Positions 7,764-16,859 of a DNA stretch of 64,000 nucleotides are shown in pieces. The stretch lies in assembly GCA_030603665.1 (NCBI GenBank), contig JAUVXJ010000003.1, forward strand, positions 335,377-399,376. Direction: 5' to 3'. Origin of the DNA: Chloroflexota bacterium. GTDB lineage: Bacteria; Chloroflexota; Anaerolineae; UBA7937; B3-Chlor. The position numbers and the translations under genes are program-made. The notes beneath the pieces are model-generated. The model was given only the letters and a program-made list of their open reading frames with translations. It ran no database searches and had not been told where the DNA came from. Position 1 is the stretch's first letter. Each line of letters begins with the position of its first letter.

Positions 7764-8660
7764 GTGCTAGCTGAGATCGCCCCACGTATCTTCCTGGTCC
7801 GCGGGCAGAATCAAGGACAGTTCCCCTTTTCCCACTCCATCCTCATCCGAGACAATGTCACGGCTCTGATCGACACCGGTTGCGGCATTGAGCGGCTCGA
7901 GAGGGTCAAAGAACGGTACGCACCGGACCTGGTGATCAACTCCCACGCCCACCCCGACCACATTCCCGGCAACTGGGTCTTTCCCGACCTGCCCCTGCTC
8001 GTTCCCCGCCAGAGCTTTCACTACACAGGTCGGATAGAGCTAGTCTCGGAACGGTTCACCGAATCCAAAGAACTGGCCCGGCAGTGGAGGGAGTATGTGC
8101 GAGAGGCCACGGACTTCCGGGACGCCCTGCCCACGGACCACTACGACGAGGGACACCATTTTCGCTTCGGCTCTGTGGAGCTGATAGCGCTGCATTGCCC
8201 CGGGCATACGTGGGACTCCTACTGCTTCCTGGAACCGAATCTCCGCATCGCCTTCACCTTCGATATGGATCTCTCCCCCTTCGGCCCCTGGTACGGTCAC
8301 CCCGACTCCGAGATAAGCGACTTCGAAGCTTCCCTTGAGCGCGTACGCGCCCTGAAGCCTCGACTGATTGTGACATCCCATATGGGCATCATTGTCGAGG
8401 ACATAGAAGCAAGATGGGATGCGTACGCAGATGTGATCCCTCAGCGGGAGAGGCGCATCTTGAATTACCTCTCAGAGAAGCGAACGATGGAAGAGATGAT
8501 CGGGGCGCCTTTGATCTACAACAGCTACCCCTTCGCCCCGGAGCTGCTCCGTCGGTGGGAGGAGAACATGCTGCGCAAACACCTGCACCGGTTGGAGGAG
8601 CGGGGATCGGTGAAGAAGACTGAGCGGGGGTACATGAGGGCTGCCGCGGGTGAAGAGTAG
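7764..8660 (+). CDS. MBL-fold metallohydrolase with C-terminal winged-helix region
   Basis: The 298-residue protein carries the metallo-beta-lactamase signature HAHPDH at 61-66, a third-ligand region LHCPGHTWDS near 148 and a later FDMDLS and TSHMGI. Such proteins bind two zinc or iron ions and hydrolyse esters, thioesters or glutathione adducts; the substrate is not evident. The last 70 residues, with ERRILNYLSEKRTMEEMI and a basic tail, resemble the winged-helix domain often found after glyoxalase-II-like MBL domains. The GTG at 7764 has no ribosome binding site and lies exactly where the promoter would start transcription, so a leaderless mRNA is likely. It converges with the next gene with only 17 nt between. 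Confidence 0.88.
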   Translation: MLAEIAPRIFLVRGQNQGQFPFSHSILIRDNVTALIDTGCGIERLERVKERYAPDLVINSHAHPDHIPGNWVFPDLPLLVPRQSFHYTGRIELVSERFTESKELARQWREYVREATDFRDALPTDHYDEGHHFRFGSVELIALHCPGHTWDSYCFLEPNLRIAFTFDMDLSPFGPWYGHPDSEISDFEASLERVRALKPRLIVTSHMGIIVEDIEARWDAYADVIPQRERRILNYLSEKRTMEEMIGAPLIYNSYPFAPELLRRWEENMLRKHLHRLEERGSVKKTERGYMRAAAGEE

Positions 8661-8677
8661 ACCTTAGTGCTCCGTCT

Positions 8678-9433
8678 TCAACCTGCGCTGGCCAGGCCCC
8701 CTGCGATCTCCCCACCATCGATCACGAAGGACTGCCCTGTGATGAAGCCAGCCTCGTCCGAGGCGAGAAAGGCAAACAGGGCAGCCACCTCCTCGGGTCG
8801 CCCCAGCCTTCCCAGCGGGATTTTGCTGGAGTGGGCCCGCTGCATCTCCGCCGTATACTCCGTTTCCTGCATCGGCGTCAGAATGAAGCCTGGACACACT
8901 GCGTTGACCCTCACCTCGGGAGCTAGCTCCAGTGCCATGGAGCGGGTCAACTCCACAACCCCAGCCTTGGAGGCGTTGTAGTCAGCGTAGAAGGGATACC
9001 CCATCAAGGCGTTGGTCGAGCCCATATTCAGAATGACGCCGCCCCCTCGATCCAGCATCCTGCGGGCCGCCTCCCGCGCGACGAAGAACACCCCATCTAG
9101 GTTGACGCCCATCACGTCGCGCCACTCTTGAGGGGTGATGTCTATGAAGCGGTGGCGGATGCTGATCCCCGCATTGTTGATCAGCACATCAAGCCCACCG
9201 AGCACTGCGTCCAGCTCATCAAATGCCCGGGCCACATCCTCGGCGTCGGAGACGTCGGCAACAAGGCGACAACTCAACCCCGGCAACTGTTTCTCTACGT
9301 CGGCCAGCGCCTCCTCGTCACGATCGAGCACGGCGACACGGGAGCCCTCCTGGAGGAAGCGAGCCGCCGTGACCATGCCGATACCTCGTGCGCCACCGGT
9401 GACGAGAACCCGTTTTTCCTCAAGACCGCGCAT
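8678..9433 (-). CDS. SDR family oxidoreductase
   Basis: This 251-residue classical short-chain dehydrogenase has TGGARGIG for nucleotide binding near 12-19, NNAG near 86, and the active-site YNASK with Ser in NMGSTN. The acidic residue after strand 2 (VLDRDEEAL) favours NAD over NADP. The C-terminus GRPEEVAALFAFLASDEAGFITGQ is typical of FabG/glucose-dehydrogenase-like members. The substrate is unknown. It follows a second SDR after 12 nt, its own GAGGAGG overlapping that gene's stop, so the pair is probably cotranscribed and may act on the same or successive substrates. Confidence 0.92.
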   Translation of the reverse strand: MRGLEEKRVLVTGGARGIGMVTAARFLQEGSRVAVLDRDEEALADVEKQLPGLSCRLVADVSDAEDVARAFDELDAVLGGLDVLINNAGISIRHRFIDITPQEWRDVMGVNLDGVFFVAREAARRMLDRGGGVILNMGSTNALMGYPFYADYNASKAGVVELTRSMALELAPEVRVNAVCPGFILTPMQETEYTAEMQRAHSSKIPLGRLGRPEEVAALFAFLASDEAGFITGQSFVIDGGEIAGGLASAG

Positions 9434-9445
9434 GCTATCTCCTCC

Positions 9446-10210
9446 TCATCCTGCTAGTCCACCGCCGTCCACCACGAGAGCTGTTCCCGTCACATAGGAC
9501 GAGGCGTCGCTGGCCAGGTACAGCGCCGCCTGGGCTATGTCCTCGGGAGTACCGATGCGCCGCAGCGGCCGGTCGGTTGCCTCCTCTAGAAAGCGCTGTA
9601 CAGGTTGTCCCAGCTGGCGAGCCTCATCTTCCAGCAATGGCGTGTCGGTATCGCCCGGGCAGATGCAGTTCACGCGGATATTCTGCGGCCCGTGGTCGAT
9701 AGCCATGGCTTTGGTCAGCAAGACGACGGCTCCCTTCGAGGCACAGTAGGCCGCCGCCCTCGGGCCTCCTACCAGACCCCAACCGGAGGACGTATTGATG
9801 ATCACGCCTCCCCCAGCCTGGGCCATCAGTGGGATGGCGTACCTGGAGAAAAGGAACATGGACTTGACGTTGACCGCCATCACCTGATCCCACTCCTCCT
9901 CTGCCAGCTCCACGACGGTTGCCCGCCGGATGATGCCTGCGTTGTTGAAGAGGATGTCCAGGCCCCCCAGCGAGCTGACCGTTCGCTCCACAGCATCTCG
10001 GCACTCTGAGGCCCGGGTGACGTCGGCCCGCACGAAGATCGCCCGGCCGCCTTCTTCCTCGATCATACGAGTCACGCTCCGCCCGCCCTCCTCATCCAGG
10101 TCCACCACGGAGACAGCCGCGCCTTCGCGGGCGAACAGCAAGGCCGTCGCCCTGCCGATCCCCGAAGCGCCGCCGGTGATGAGGGCTCGCTTGCCCGCCA
10201 GCCTACTCAT
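9446..10210 (-). CDS. SDR family oxidoreductase
   Basis: The 254-residue protein is a second classical SDR: TGGASGIG near 12-19, NNAG, INTSS and YCASK active-site motifs, and VVDLDEEGG after strand 2, again suggesting NAD(H). ATG 10210 is chosen because GGAGGAG lies 5 nt upstream; an upstream TTG has no such support. It is the first gene of a two-SDR unit downstream of the molybdopterin oxidoreductase, 42 nt away. Paired SDRs of this type often oxidise sugar acids or hydroxy acids, but nothing here fixes the substrate. Confidence 0.92.
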   Translation of the reverse strand: MSRLAGKRALITGGASGIGRATALLFAREGAAVSVVDLDEEGGRSVTRMIEEEGGRAIFVRADVTRASECRDAVERTVSSLGGLDILFNNAGIIRRATVVELAEEEWDQVMAVNVKSMFLFSRYAIPLMAQAGGGVIINTSSGWGLVGGPRAAAYCASKGAVVLLTKAMAIDHGPQNIRVNCICPGDTDTPLLEDEARQLGQPVQRFLEEATDRPLRRIGTPEDIAQAALYLASDASSYVTGTALVVDGGGLAG

Positions 10211-10252
10211 GGACTCCTCCAACGAACTCTGATTCCAGCGCTGCCAAAGCGC

Positions 10253-12196
10253 TTATGGTTTGGTGATCGTCACTCTCGCTGAGTTGAATCTTGGCCCGCC
10301 ACCAATCTCCTGCGGCTGGCCACTCATCAGACAGTTCTGTGGCTGTCCCATCAATCCCTCCGACTGCCTCGGTGACCACACTATCCCCTCACGGACTGTG
10401 CCAGAAACAGTGGCTTTCACCTTCACCTCTCCAAGATCATTGGAGAGCGCCACGACATCGCCGTTTTGGATGCTCAGCTGCTCAGCATCCTGCGCATTGA
10501 TGATCACCACGGCGGGAATGGCGCCATAGACCTCTTGGAACTGAGTGCTGGTGTACCTGGGGGTGGCGCTGGTCAGCAGGATGAACTCACCTTTCGGGAT
10601 GCTCAACGGAACCTGTGTTGGCAAGGGAGTCAATCCCAATCCCGCGGCCTTGGAAGAGTAGAACTCAATCTTGCCTGATGGCGTAGCATAATTGTCCTTT
10701 GGCTTGCTCCTGAGTTTTAGCACTCCACCCGACCTCAGTGACCCAACACTCCCTTTCTCCAAGGCATCTTCCAGTGCCAGCTCGACAGACGCCCACGGAT
10801 CTTCAAAGAGCCAGTCTTCTGCCAAACGCAGCCGCTTGGCGAGTTCCCTCATGACCCAACTCTCGCTTCGGCTGTCAGTGACCGGCGGAACGACCTCAGG
10901 GGAGAGTTGGACATGGTCGTGGCTCCAAGGAATGACCAGGTCCTCCTTCTCCAGATAGGTCGGTGCAGGAAGGACAACGTCTGCATACTCCGCCGTCTTG
11001 GTCCAATGTGTGTCATGAACCACCAGAAAGACGTCTCCCTTTGATAGTCCCTTTCGCAGGGCATGCTGATTCGGGAGCGTCAGAGCGGGGTTCATGCAGC
11101 TCACGTAGATGAACTTGAAATCGCCGCGCCCCACGAGATTGGCTACGGCAACCTGGCTGACAACCTCCGGGACTTTCTCGGCGAGCGCTCGGCCAGAAAT
11201 GAGCTCCTCATCTATGGAGAAGGCGCTTGCGCTGCTATAGAAGAAGCCTCTGTGTTGGCCGAGCAGCGCAGGGATAAGTGACACAGCCCGCACCTGATCG
11301 GCGCCCTGGTCGCATTTTTGCAGCCCAATGCCGATCAGCGTAGCGCTGGGCTTCAGATTGCCGTACGCCTCTCCCAGCCGCTCCACATGGTTCCACGCAA
11401 CCCCAGTAATGTGCTCCACACAATCCGGGCCGTACTTGGCCGCCTCTTCTTCCAAGTGTTCGAAGCCCAGCGTCCAATCCTTGAGGAAGCCCAGGTCCAC
11501 GTACCCCTTCTGCGTCAAGTAGTTGACCAATCCGAAGCCCAAGGCCACGTCGCTTCCCGGCCAGGGCTGAATCCAAAGGTCGGCGTCTCTCGCGGTGCGG
11601 CTCTCTCTGGGGTCGATGACCACGATTCTAGTCCCTCGTGCCCGTCGAGCTTTCCTGGCCAGAGACCAGATGTGAGGCGAGCTCACGGCGGCGTTGAAAC
11701 CCCAGAACACGATCAGATCCCTGGACAGTAGCTCCGGGGGCGCCATGCCGTAGCTATCGCCATAGTGCAAGCCTATCGCGGCGTGGCCGGATGCGCTGCA
11801 TATCGCGTGGTCCGTCTGCGTGGCGCCAAGAGCGTTCCAAAGTCTGGTTGGAAATGCTCCGGTCAACAGTCCAGTGTTCCCAGCATAATCCAGATACAAT
11901 GCCGCCTCGCGGCCATGCTTCTGGAGAACTTCAGCCAGTTTCTCGGACACCATGCTGAGCGCTGTACCCCAATCAGTCCGTACGAAATGGTCGCCCTGGC
12001 GAAGCGCAGGGGCCTCGACTCGGTTCTGGAACAATCGTTCGTGGTCTTTGGCGCCCCGAGGACAGGTGAAGCCCTGGGTCATCGGATTCCTTTGGTCACC
12101 CCTGATCTTCAGTACCTGCCCCGACTCGTCGAGGGTAACTAACAGTGCGCAGGTATCGTAGCAGTCCCGGGCACACACCGTTTGAACTTCCTTCAT
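10253..12196 (-). CDS. Molybdopterin-dependent oxidoreductase, cytoplasmic, with one 4Fe-4S cluster
   Basis: The 647-residue protein belongs to the DMSO-reductase/formate-dehydrogenase superfamily. The N-terminal cluster motif is C8-x3-C12-x3-C16-x28-C45. A Mo-ligand candidate is Cys133 in HAICSASGH. Nucleotide-binding stretches (DLIVFWGFNAAVSSPH, VVIDPRESRTARDADLW, VLPAPTYLEKEDL) and a C-terminal molydopterin-dinucleotide domain (ATPRYTSTQFQE, IWSPRQSEGLMGQPQN) are visible. There is no twin-arginine signal, so it should stay in the cytoplasm. No partner subunit lies beside it. Formate-dehydrogenase-like or other small-molecule reductase activity is possible, and the sequence does not decide. 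ATG 12196 follows AGAGG. Confidence 0.88.
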   Translation of the reverse strand: MKEVQTVCARDCYDTCALLVTLDESGQVLKIRGDQRNPMTQGFTCPRGAKDHERLFQNRVEAPALRQGDHFVRTDWGTALSMVSEKLAEVLQKHGREAALYLDYAGNTGLLTGAFPTRLWNALGATQTDHAICSASGHAAIGLHYGDSYGMAPPELLSRDLIVFWGFNAAVSSPHIWSLARKARRARGTRIVVIDPRESRTARDADLWIQPWPGSDVALGFGLVNYLTQKGYVDLGFLKDWTLGFEHLEEEAAKYGPDCVEHITGVAWNHVERLGEAYGNLKPSATLIGIGLQKCDQGADQVRAVSLIPALLGQHRGFFYSSASAFSIDEELISGRALAEKVPEVVSQVAVANLVGRGDFKFIYVSCMNPALTLPNQHALRKGLSKGDVFLVVHDTHWTKTAEYADVVLPAPTYLEKEDLVIPWSHDHVQLSPEVVPPVTDSRSESWVMRELAKRLRLAEDWLFEDPWASVELALEDALEKGSVGSLRSGGVLKLRSKPKDNYATPSGKIEFYSSKAAGLGLTPLPTQVPLSIPKGEFILLTSATPRYTSTQFQEVYGAIPAVVIINAQDAEQLSIQNGDVVALSNDLGEVKVKATVSGTVREGIVWSPRQSEGLMGQPQNCLMSGQPQEIGGGPRFNSARVTITKP

Positions 12197-12347
12197 CGCC
12201 TCTAGCTCTCAGAACTACGTCGAAGACTGTTCGCCAAATCTCCAGCCGCCGATCGGCTTCTCTTTGTCCCTGGCTTGGTCAAGCGGTCTCCAAGCAGGAT
12301 ACCTCGCGGACGATCCTCCTGTGCCTCCGGTCGTCGACCCGATGCCG

Positions 12348-13934
12348 CTACTTCGACTCCTCCTCAACCTTTCTCTTGTACGCCCGCCAGGTCACGGCCC
12401 ACTGTGCGGGATCATCCAGCGGCGTGTGATCGATGGTGTGGATGGTGCTGTTGTGGGGCGCGGTCTTGACCATCTCGGGATCGGTGCGAGCCTCTTCCGC
12501 CACGTGAGCCAGGATAGCCGCGTATTCGTCCAGTTCGTCCTTGGAATACGACTCCGTTGGTTCGAGAGTGCAGGGCTCGGGAACGACGAAGGGGTGGTGG
12601 CTGGTCCAGTAATGGACGCCGAAATCAACCGCTCGGAGGCCAAGCTCCTCGGAATGGACCCCTGTTTCCGCTGACAGATCCTCCCAGCTGTACCGCACCT
12701 GTTCGATGCGGCGCTTCCCCTTGGCATAGGGCGCACTGGCGCCGGGGATCTCCAGCACTTTCTTCAACAGGTAGTTGTTGTTCAGGACCGCAGTCCTGGC
12801 CACCTCCCTCAAGCCCTCGGCCCCCAAGCTCATCGCCCAGGCATAGGCCTTCACCACCACTGACGCGACTCCGTAGAAGGGGCCGATCTTGCCGATGCTG
12901 TACGGCAGATCATAGTTGAGACGATATTTGCTGCCATCGAACTCGATCACAGGCACCGGCAGGAACTTGGCCAGGCTCTCTCTCACGCCGGTCGCGCCCA
13001 CGGCAGGTCCACCGCACCCGTGAGGAGCCGAGAAGGTCTTGTGGAGGTTGAAGTGACACAGGTCGAAATCAGCTTCCCTTGCCCTGGTGATGCCCAGGAT
13101 GCCGTTGGCGTTGGCCTGATCGTAGCAGCACAGCCCTCCTGCATCGTGGACAACCTCCACGAACTTCTCGATCTTGGGATTGAAGATGCCGGTATCTTCA
13201 GGGTTGGTGATCAGCAAGCCGGCGGTCCGCTCGGACACCGCCGCCTTCAGGGCATCAAGGTCGGGATAGCCATCTTCGTCGGGGTAGAGAGTGACCACCT
13301 TGTAGCCGGCTGTCTTGGCACACGCACCGTTTGAGGGGTGAGAGAAGATGGTGGTGATGATCTCGTCCCGCTGGTCCGCCTCACCTCTCGTCTCGTGGTA
13401 GGCACGGATGATGGAGACGTTGGTGTAGATGGCCGCCGATCCGGCTCGCGGCTGGAGCGAGAAGCGGTCCAGCCCCGAGATCTCCTTCAGCATCTCCTCG
13501 AACCTGTACATCACCTCCAAGATGCCTTGAACGGTGTCCTCATCCTGCAAGGGGTGGACGTCAGCTACTTTGGGCATCCCGGCCAGCTGCTCGTTGATCT
13601 TGGGGCTGTATTTCATGGTGCACGTGCCCTGCCCCACGTCGATGTTCAGGTCGGTTCCCAGATTCTCCTGGGACAGCCGTACGTAGTGCCTGAGCACCTG
13701 TGGCTGAGAGAGCTCCGGCAGCCCGGGTAGCTCCCCCCTGCGCATGAATGGCGGGAGCCCAGCCATGGGGTCCCCCACCTGTAGCCTGATCTCCTCTTCC
13801 ACCTCCGGCACGAGAATACCCCGCTGTCCCCCGCGGCTCAGCTCGAAGATGATCGGCTCGTCCCACCGGGCCTGGTGGAATCGTCTCAGCCTTGGCTTGC
13901 CATTCTCGTACCTGTGGCTCCTGATGTCTTCCAT
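12348..13934 (-). CDS. gcvPB: Glycine dehydrogenase (decarboxylating) subunit 2
   Basis: The 528-residue protein is the PLP-binding half of the split P-protein of the glycine cleavage system, which decarboxylates glycine and passes aminomethyl to lipoyl GcvH. The PLP lysine lies in HFNLHKTFSAPHGCGGP. Other family segments are THPL-like ADVHPLQDEDTVQGILEVM, SLQPRAGSAAIYTN and the C-terminal HTPLDDP. It is preceded by gcvPA with one base between. No gcvT, gcvH or lpd is in the window, so the complete system must be encoded elsewhere if it functions. Confidence 0.95.
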   Translation of the reverse strand: MEDIRSHRYENGKPRLRRFHQARWDEPIIFELSRGGQRGILVPEVEEEIRLQVGDPMAGLPPFMRRGELPGLPELSQPQVLRHYVRLSQENLGTDLNIDVGQGTCTMKYSPKINEQLAGMPKVADVHPLQDEDTVQGILEVMYRFEEMLKEISGLDRFSLQPRAGSAAIYTNVSIIRAYHETRGEADQRDEIITTIFSHPSNGACAKTAGYKVVTLYPDEDGYPDLDALKAAVSERTAGLLITNPEDTGIFNPKIEKFVEVVHDAGGLCCYDQANANGILGITRAREADFDLCHFNLHKTFSAPHGCGGPAVGATGVRESLAKFLPVPVIEFDGSKYRLNYDLPYSIGKIGPFYGVASVVVKAYAWAMSLGAEGLREVARTAVLNNNYLLKKVLEIPGASAPYAKGKRRIEQVRYSWEDLSAETGVHSEELGLRAVDFGVHYWTSHHPFVVPEPCTLEPTESYSKDELDEYAAILAHVAEEARTDPEMVKTAPHNSTIHTIDHTPLDDPAQWAVTWRAYKRKVEEESK

Positions 13935-13935
13935 C

Positions 13936-15333
13936 CTACTCCACCACCTCCCGCAGAGCGCTGACCAGCGTGTCGATGTCCTCCATGGTGTGGACCTCGG
14001 TGACGCAGTACAGGGCGCTACTACCCAACTGAGGAAACTCCACAGTCAAGTCCTTGCCTCCGAAGATTCCCCGGCTCAGCAATCCCTCGTTGATCTCCGG
14101 CACCGACTTGCCTGTCCCGTCGAAGTTGACCACAAACTCCTTGAAGTGAGGGCCCTCGAACACGGGGCCCTCGACCCCCCTCAGTTTGCCCATCTCCATC
14201 ATGGCGTAGCGCGACCTGAGCAGAATACCCTCTCCTATCTCCGCCATACCTTGAGGTCCCATCAAGGCCAGGTAGACCCCCGCGGTGATGCCCCAGAGCG
14301 CAGCGGCGGTGCCTACCCACTCCTTGCCCGCCTCTCTCACCGCAAAGGAGGTCCGTTCATAGGCCACGTCTCCAAAGCCGTACTCTCCCTTGACCCGCGT
14401 GGGGGCGATCCCAAATAGCCGGGAAGGATATTCCATCACATACCTTTCTTCATCCCTGGTGGCGATGAACCCCGCCTGTCCCCCTCCGAACTGCATGTGC
14501 ATGCCCAGCGGCTGCAGGTCGCCGCACACGATGTCCGCACCATAGTCAGCGGGCGGTGTGAGCACGCCGAGGGAGATGGGGTCCACACTGACAATACAGA
14601 TGGCCGCATGCTCATGGGCCAGGCGCGATATCTCGTCGCCGTGGGTCTCAACCACGCCCAGGTAGCATGGGTTCTCCAGGAATATGGCAGCTGTCCTCTC
14701 TGAGATGCTGCCCTCCAGCGCGGCGAGGTCCAGCGCTCCCGTCTTCTGGTCGTACCCCACCAACTCGATCTCGAGTTCTGGCTTGCAGTAATCCCGGATC
14801 TTGGACAGCTTGTCGGGGTTGATGTTCTCCGCCACGAGGACTTGCCGACGCTGCGTGATGCGCGCGGCCATGCGGATGGACGTGGCGGCGGCCTGGTACC
14901 CGTCGTAGGTCGGCACGTTGACCACGTCCATGTTGAGGAGTTCACCCATCATGCTCGCATACTCAAACAGGGTCTGGAACCTGCCGTGGTCATCGTAAGG
15001 TTCGCCCGCGTAAGCGGTCAGGAACTCTCCCCGCTGGTTGACCTCATCGCAGACGGCGGGAACATGGTGCTGATAGCAGCCTGCGCCCAGGAAGTTGAGG
15101 TACTCTCCACACGTCCGGTTGCTGCTGAGGATGCCTTCCACGTGCCTCTTCAGAGCGTACTCCGACAGGAAGGGCCGGGGCAGCTTCATCGGTTCTCTCA
15201 GCCGCAGGCTCTCGGGAACGTCCTCGTAGAAGTCGTCAACGCTCTCCGCCCCCACGTCTCGCAGCATCTGCTCCTTGACTTCGGGCACGGAGTTGGGGAT
15301 GTAGGGATGGACCACTTCCATTCCACGACTCAT
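13936..15333 (-). CDS. gcvPA: Glycine dehydrogenase (decarboxylating) subunit 1
   Basis: This is the N-terminal half of the split glycine decarboxylase, 465 residues from ATG 15333 (AGGAG 9 nt upstream; an upstream in-frame TTG is less likely). Typical segments are PYIPNSVPEVKEQML, FLGAGCYQHHVPAVCDEV, TAYAGEPYDDHGRFQTLFEY and GGQAGFIATRDE. It forms the alpha2beta2 complex with GcvPB, encoded immediately downstream. Its 185-nt upstream region shows a small GC hairpin but not the conserved core of a glycine riboswitch. The neighbourhood of amino-acid catabolic genes suggests glycine breakdown rather than synthesis. Confidence 0.95.
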   Translation of the reverse strand: MSRGMEVVHPYIPNSVPEVKEQMLRDVGAESVDDFYEDVPESLRLREPMKLPRPFLSEYALKRHVEGILSSNRTCGEYLNFLGAGCYQHHVPAVCDEVNQRGEFLTAYAGEPYDDHGRFQTLFEYASMMGELLNMDVVNVPTYDGYQAAATSIRMAARITQRRQVLVAENINPDKLSKIRDYCKPELEIELVGYDQKTGALDLAALEGSISERTAAIFLENPCYLGVVETHGDEISRLAHEHAAICIVSVDPISLGVLTPPADYGADIVCGDLQPLGMHMQFGGGQAGFIATRDEERYVMEYPSRLFGIAPTRVKGEYGFGDVAYERTSFAVREAGKEWVGTAAALWGITAGVYLALMGPQGMAEIGEGILLRSRYAMMEMGKLRGVEGPVFEGPHFKEFVVNFDGTGKSVPEINEGLLSRGIFGGKDLTVEFPQLGSSALYCVTEVHTMEDIDTLVSALREVVE

Positions 15334-15554
15334 GATGCCATTCTCCTTTGCTACAGTCCAGATAGCCAACTGAAGGGCCCAATCGGCGAGGAGCCCTCAA
15401 GGTCATTCGCTACCGGGCGTTGGACACAGCAACCGTGCTGCGCTTGTTCCTTCAATTACCTTGCACCTAGAAGGATGCCACGGCTGAGAGTCGCTGTCAA
15501 GCTGTGGGGTGGAGGAGGTTGTCACAGACGGTGAGGCCTTGGCGGAGTGGCCTT

Positions 15555-16637
15555 TCACTCCTCCGCGAATTGCACACTATCCAGCATGGTTTGGAGGACC
15601 GGGCCATAGTCGCACCATTCGTCCAAGACGGAGAAACCAACGAAGAGATATCCCCTTCTGCTGTGCTCAACGGCAGCCAGGAATCCTCTGATTCTCACTT
15701 CTTCGCCTGGAGTTCCTTCAAAGGAGATGATGATGCCATCCCGCCCGCCAATCCAGAGCGGCTCTCGACCACCGGTCGCGATGTCCTCGGACGAGAGTTC
15801 CGACAGAATCATCTCCACCATCTCTTCAAACGTCTGTGCATCTCCCAGCTCGTCACCGATCACCAGCATCGCTGCACCGGTTTCGAACTCTGTCCCGCCG
15901 AAGATGCTCTCCGAGGTGACAAAGATCACCTGCTCTCCCTGCTCCTCGAAGAGCCAGCCGTCTGGATAAGTGATAAAGAAACCCCACGTGGGGCTGGTGT
16001 AGGTACGCGTGATGCGCTGAAACTCAACGCTGCTCAGCATCTGCTCCAGAACTGGCCCGTGTTGAGACCATTCATCGAGTATCGAGGCTGCCACGAACAG
16101 GTGACCCCAACCGTCGTGCTCAACGCCCGCGACGAAACCCCTCATCGAGACATCGCCGCCTGCGGGACTGCCCATCAGAGTCACCAAAATGCCGTCACTC
16201 CCACCAATGGTCCGAGGCTTGAGATCGCTGGTCTTGATCTTGTCGAAAAACAGCTCCTGTAACGTCGTCTCCACCAAGTCCTCAATCGTGAGGGAGCCTG
16301 CAAGCTCAGTGCGCATCAACATCATGGCTGCACCACTCTCCAGCTCCACTCCACTGAGGATCCGACCTGAACTGGCAAAGACCACTTGCTCTATGAACTC
16401 CTCGCATACCCAATCCTCCGGGTACGAGATAGAGACACCGGTGGCGGCGTTGGTGTATACGGCCGTCAGCACCACCGGAGTGGGTTCGGGAGGCACGGGG
16501 CTGGGTGCAGGAGCATCGGGGGGTCCCGGCGGCGAGAGCCCTATGACGAGCGGCTGCGGAATCGGCAGCGCGCAGGCTAAGACCGTCATCACCAGGGTGG
16601 CAAAGGCCGTGAATGTGGCAATCGAGGTCCTGTTCAT
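15555..16637 (-). CDS. Lipoprotein with two tandem PsbP-like repeats
   Basis: The 360-residue product starts at ATG 16637 behind GGAGGAG. A hydrophobic signal ends in a lipobox LVMTVLAC, so it should be lipid-anchored on the outer face of the membrane, followed by a Pro-rich linker. Two homologous units of about 140 residues follow, each opening with YTN/YTS and a YPEDW/YPDGW motif and ending with LDEW-x6-8-VL-QMLxSVxF. This looks like an internal duplication of a PsbP/MOG1-type fold. The function is unknown; such proteins in Gram-positive-like envelopes are often of unknown role. Confidence 0.8.
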   Translation of the reverse strand: MNRTSIATFTAFATLVMTVLACALPIPQPLVIGLSPPGPPDAPAPSPVPPEPTPVVLTAVYTNAATGVSISYPEDWVCEEFIEQVVFASSGRILSGVELESGAAMMLMRTELAGSLTIEDLVETTLQELFFDKIKTSDLKPRTIGGSDGILVTLMGSPAGGDVSMRGFVAGVEHDGWGHLFVAASILDEWSQHGPVLEQMLSSVEFQRITRTYTSPTWGFFITYPDGWLFEEQGEQVIFVTSESIFGGTEFETGAAMLVIGDELGDAQTFEEMVEMILSELSSEDIATGGREPLWIGGRDGIIISFEGTPGEEVRIRGFLAAVEHSRRGYLFVGFSVLDEWCDYGPVLQTMLDSVQFAEE

Positions 16638-16859
16638 CTCGCCGCTCCTCCGTCCTGTGAGACACGTTGGCCAATCAGATGTGCCCACTCACAAGACAGA
16701 CGCGCCAGGACATGACAAGGTTCCGGCTTCGCTGGATCAAGATGCCCAACAGACATGCGCTGTGCTATCGAGACGAACCGGGCAGCAGCAGGGACGCCGC
16801 CACGCTGGACGGTGCCATGGTCGGCCGACAAGGGCGGCACTGGCCTTCTGAGGCACGCC

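Noticed and set aside
15334-15520. Glycine riboswitch upstream of gcvPA
   Set aside because: The conserved core of the class is absent; only a small GC hairpin is visible.
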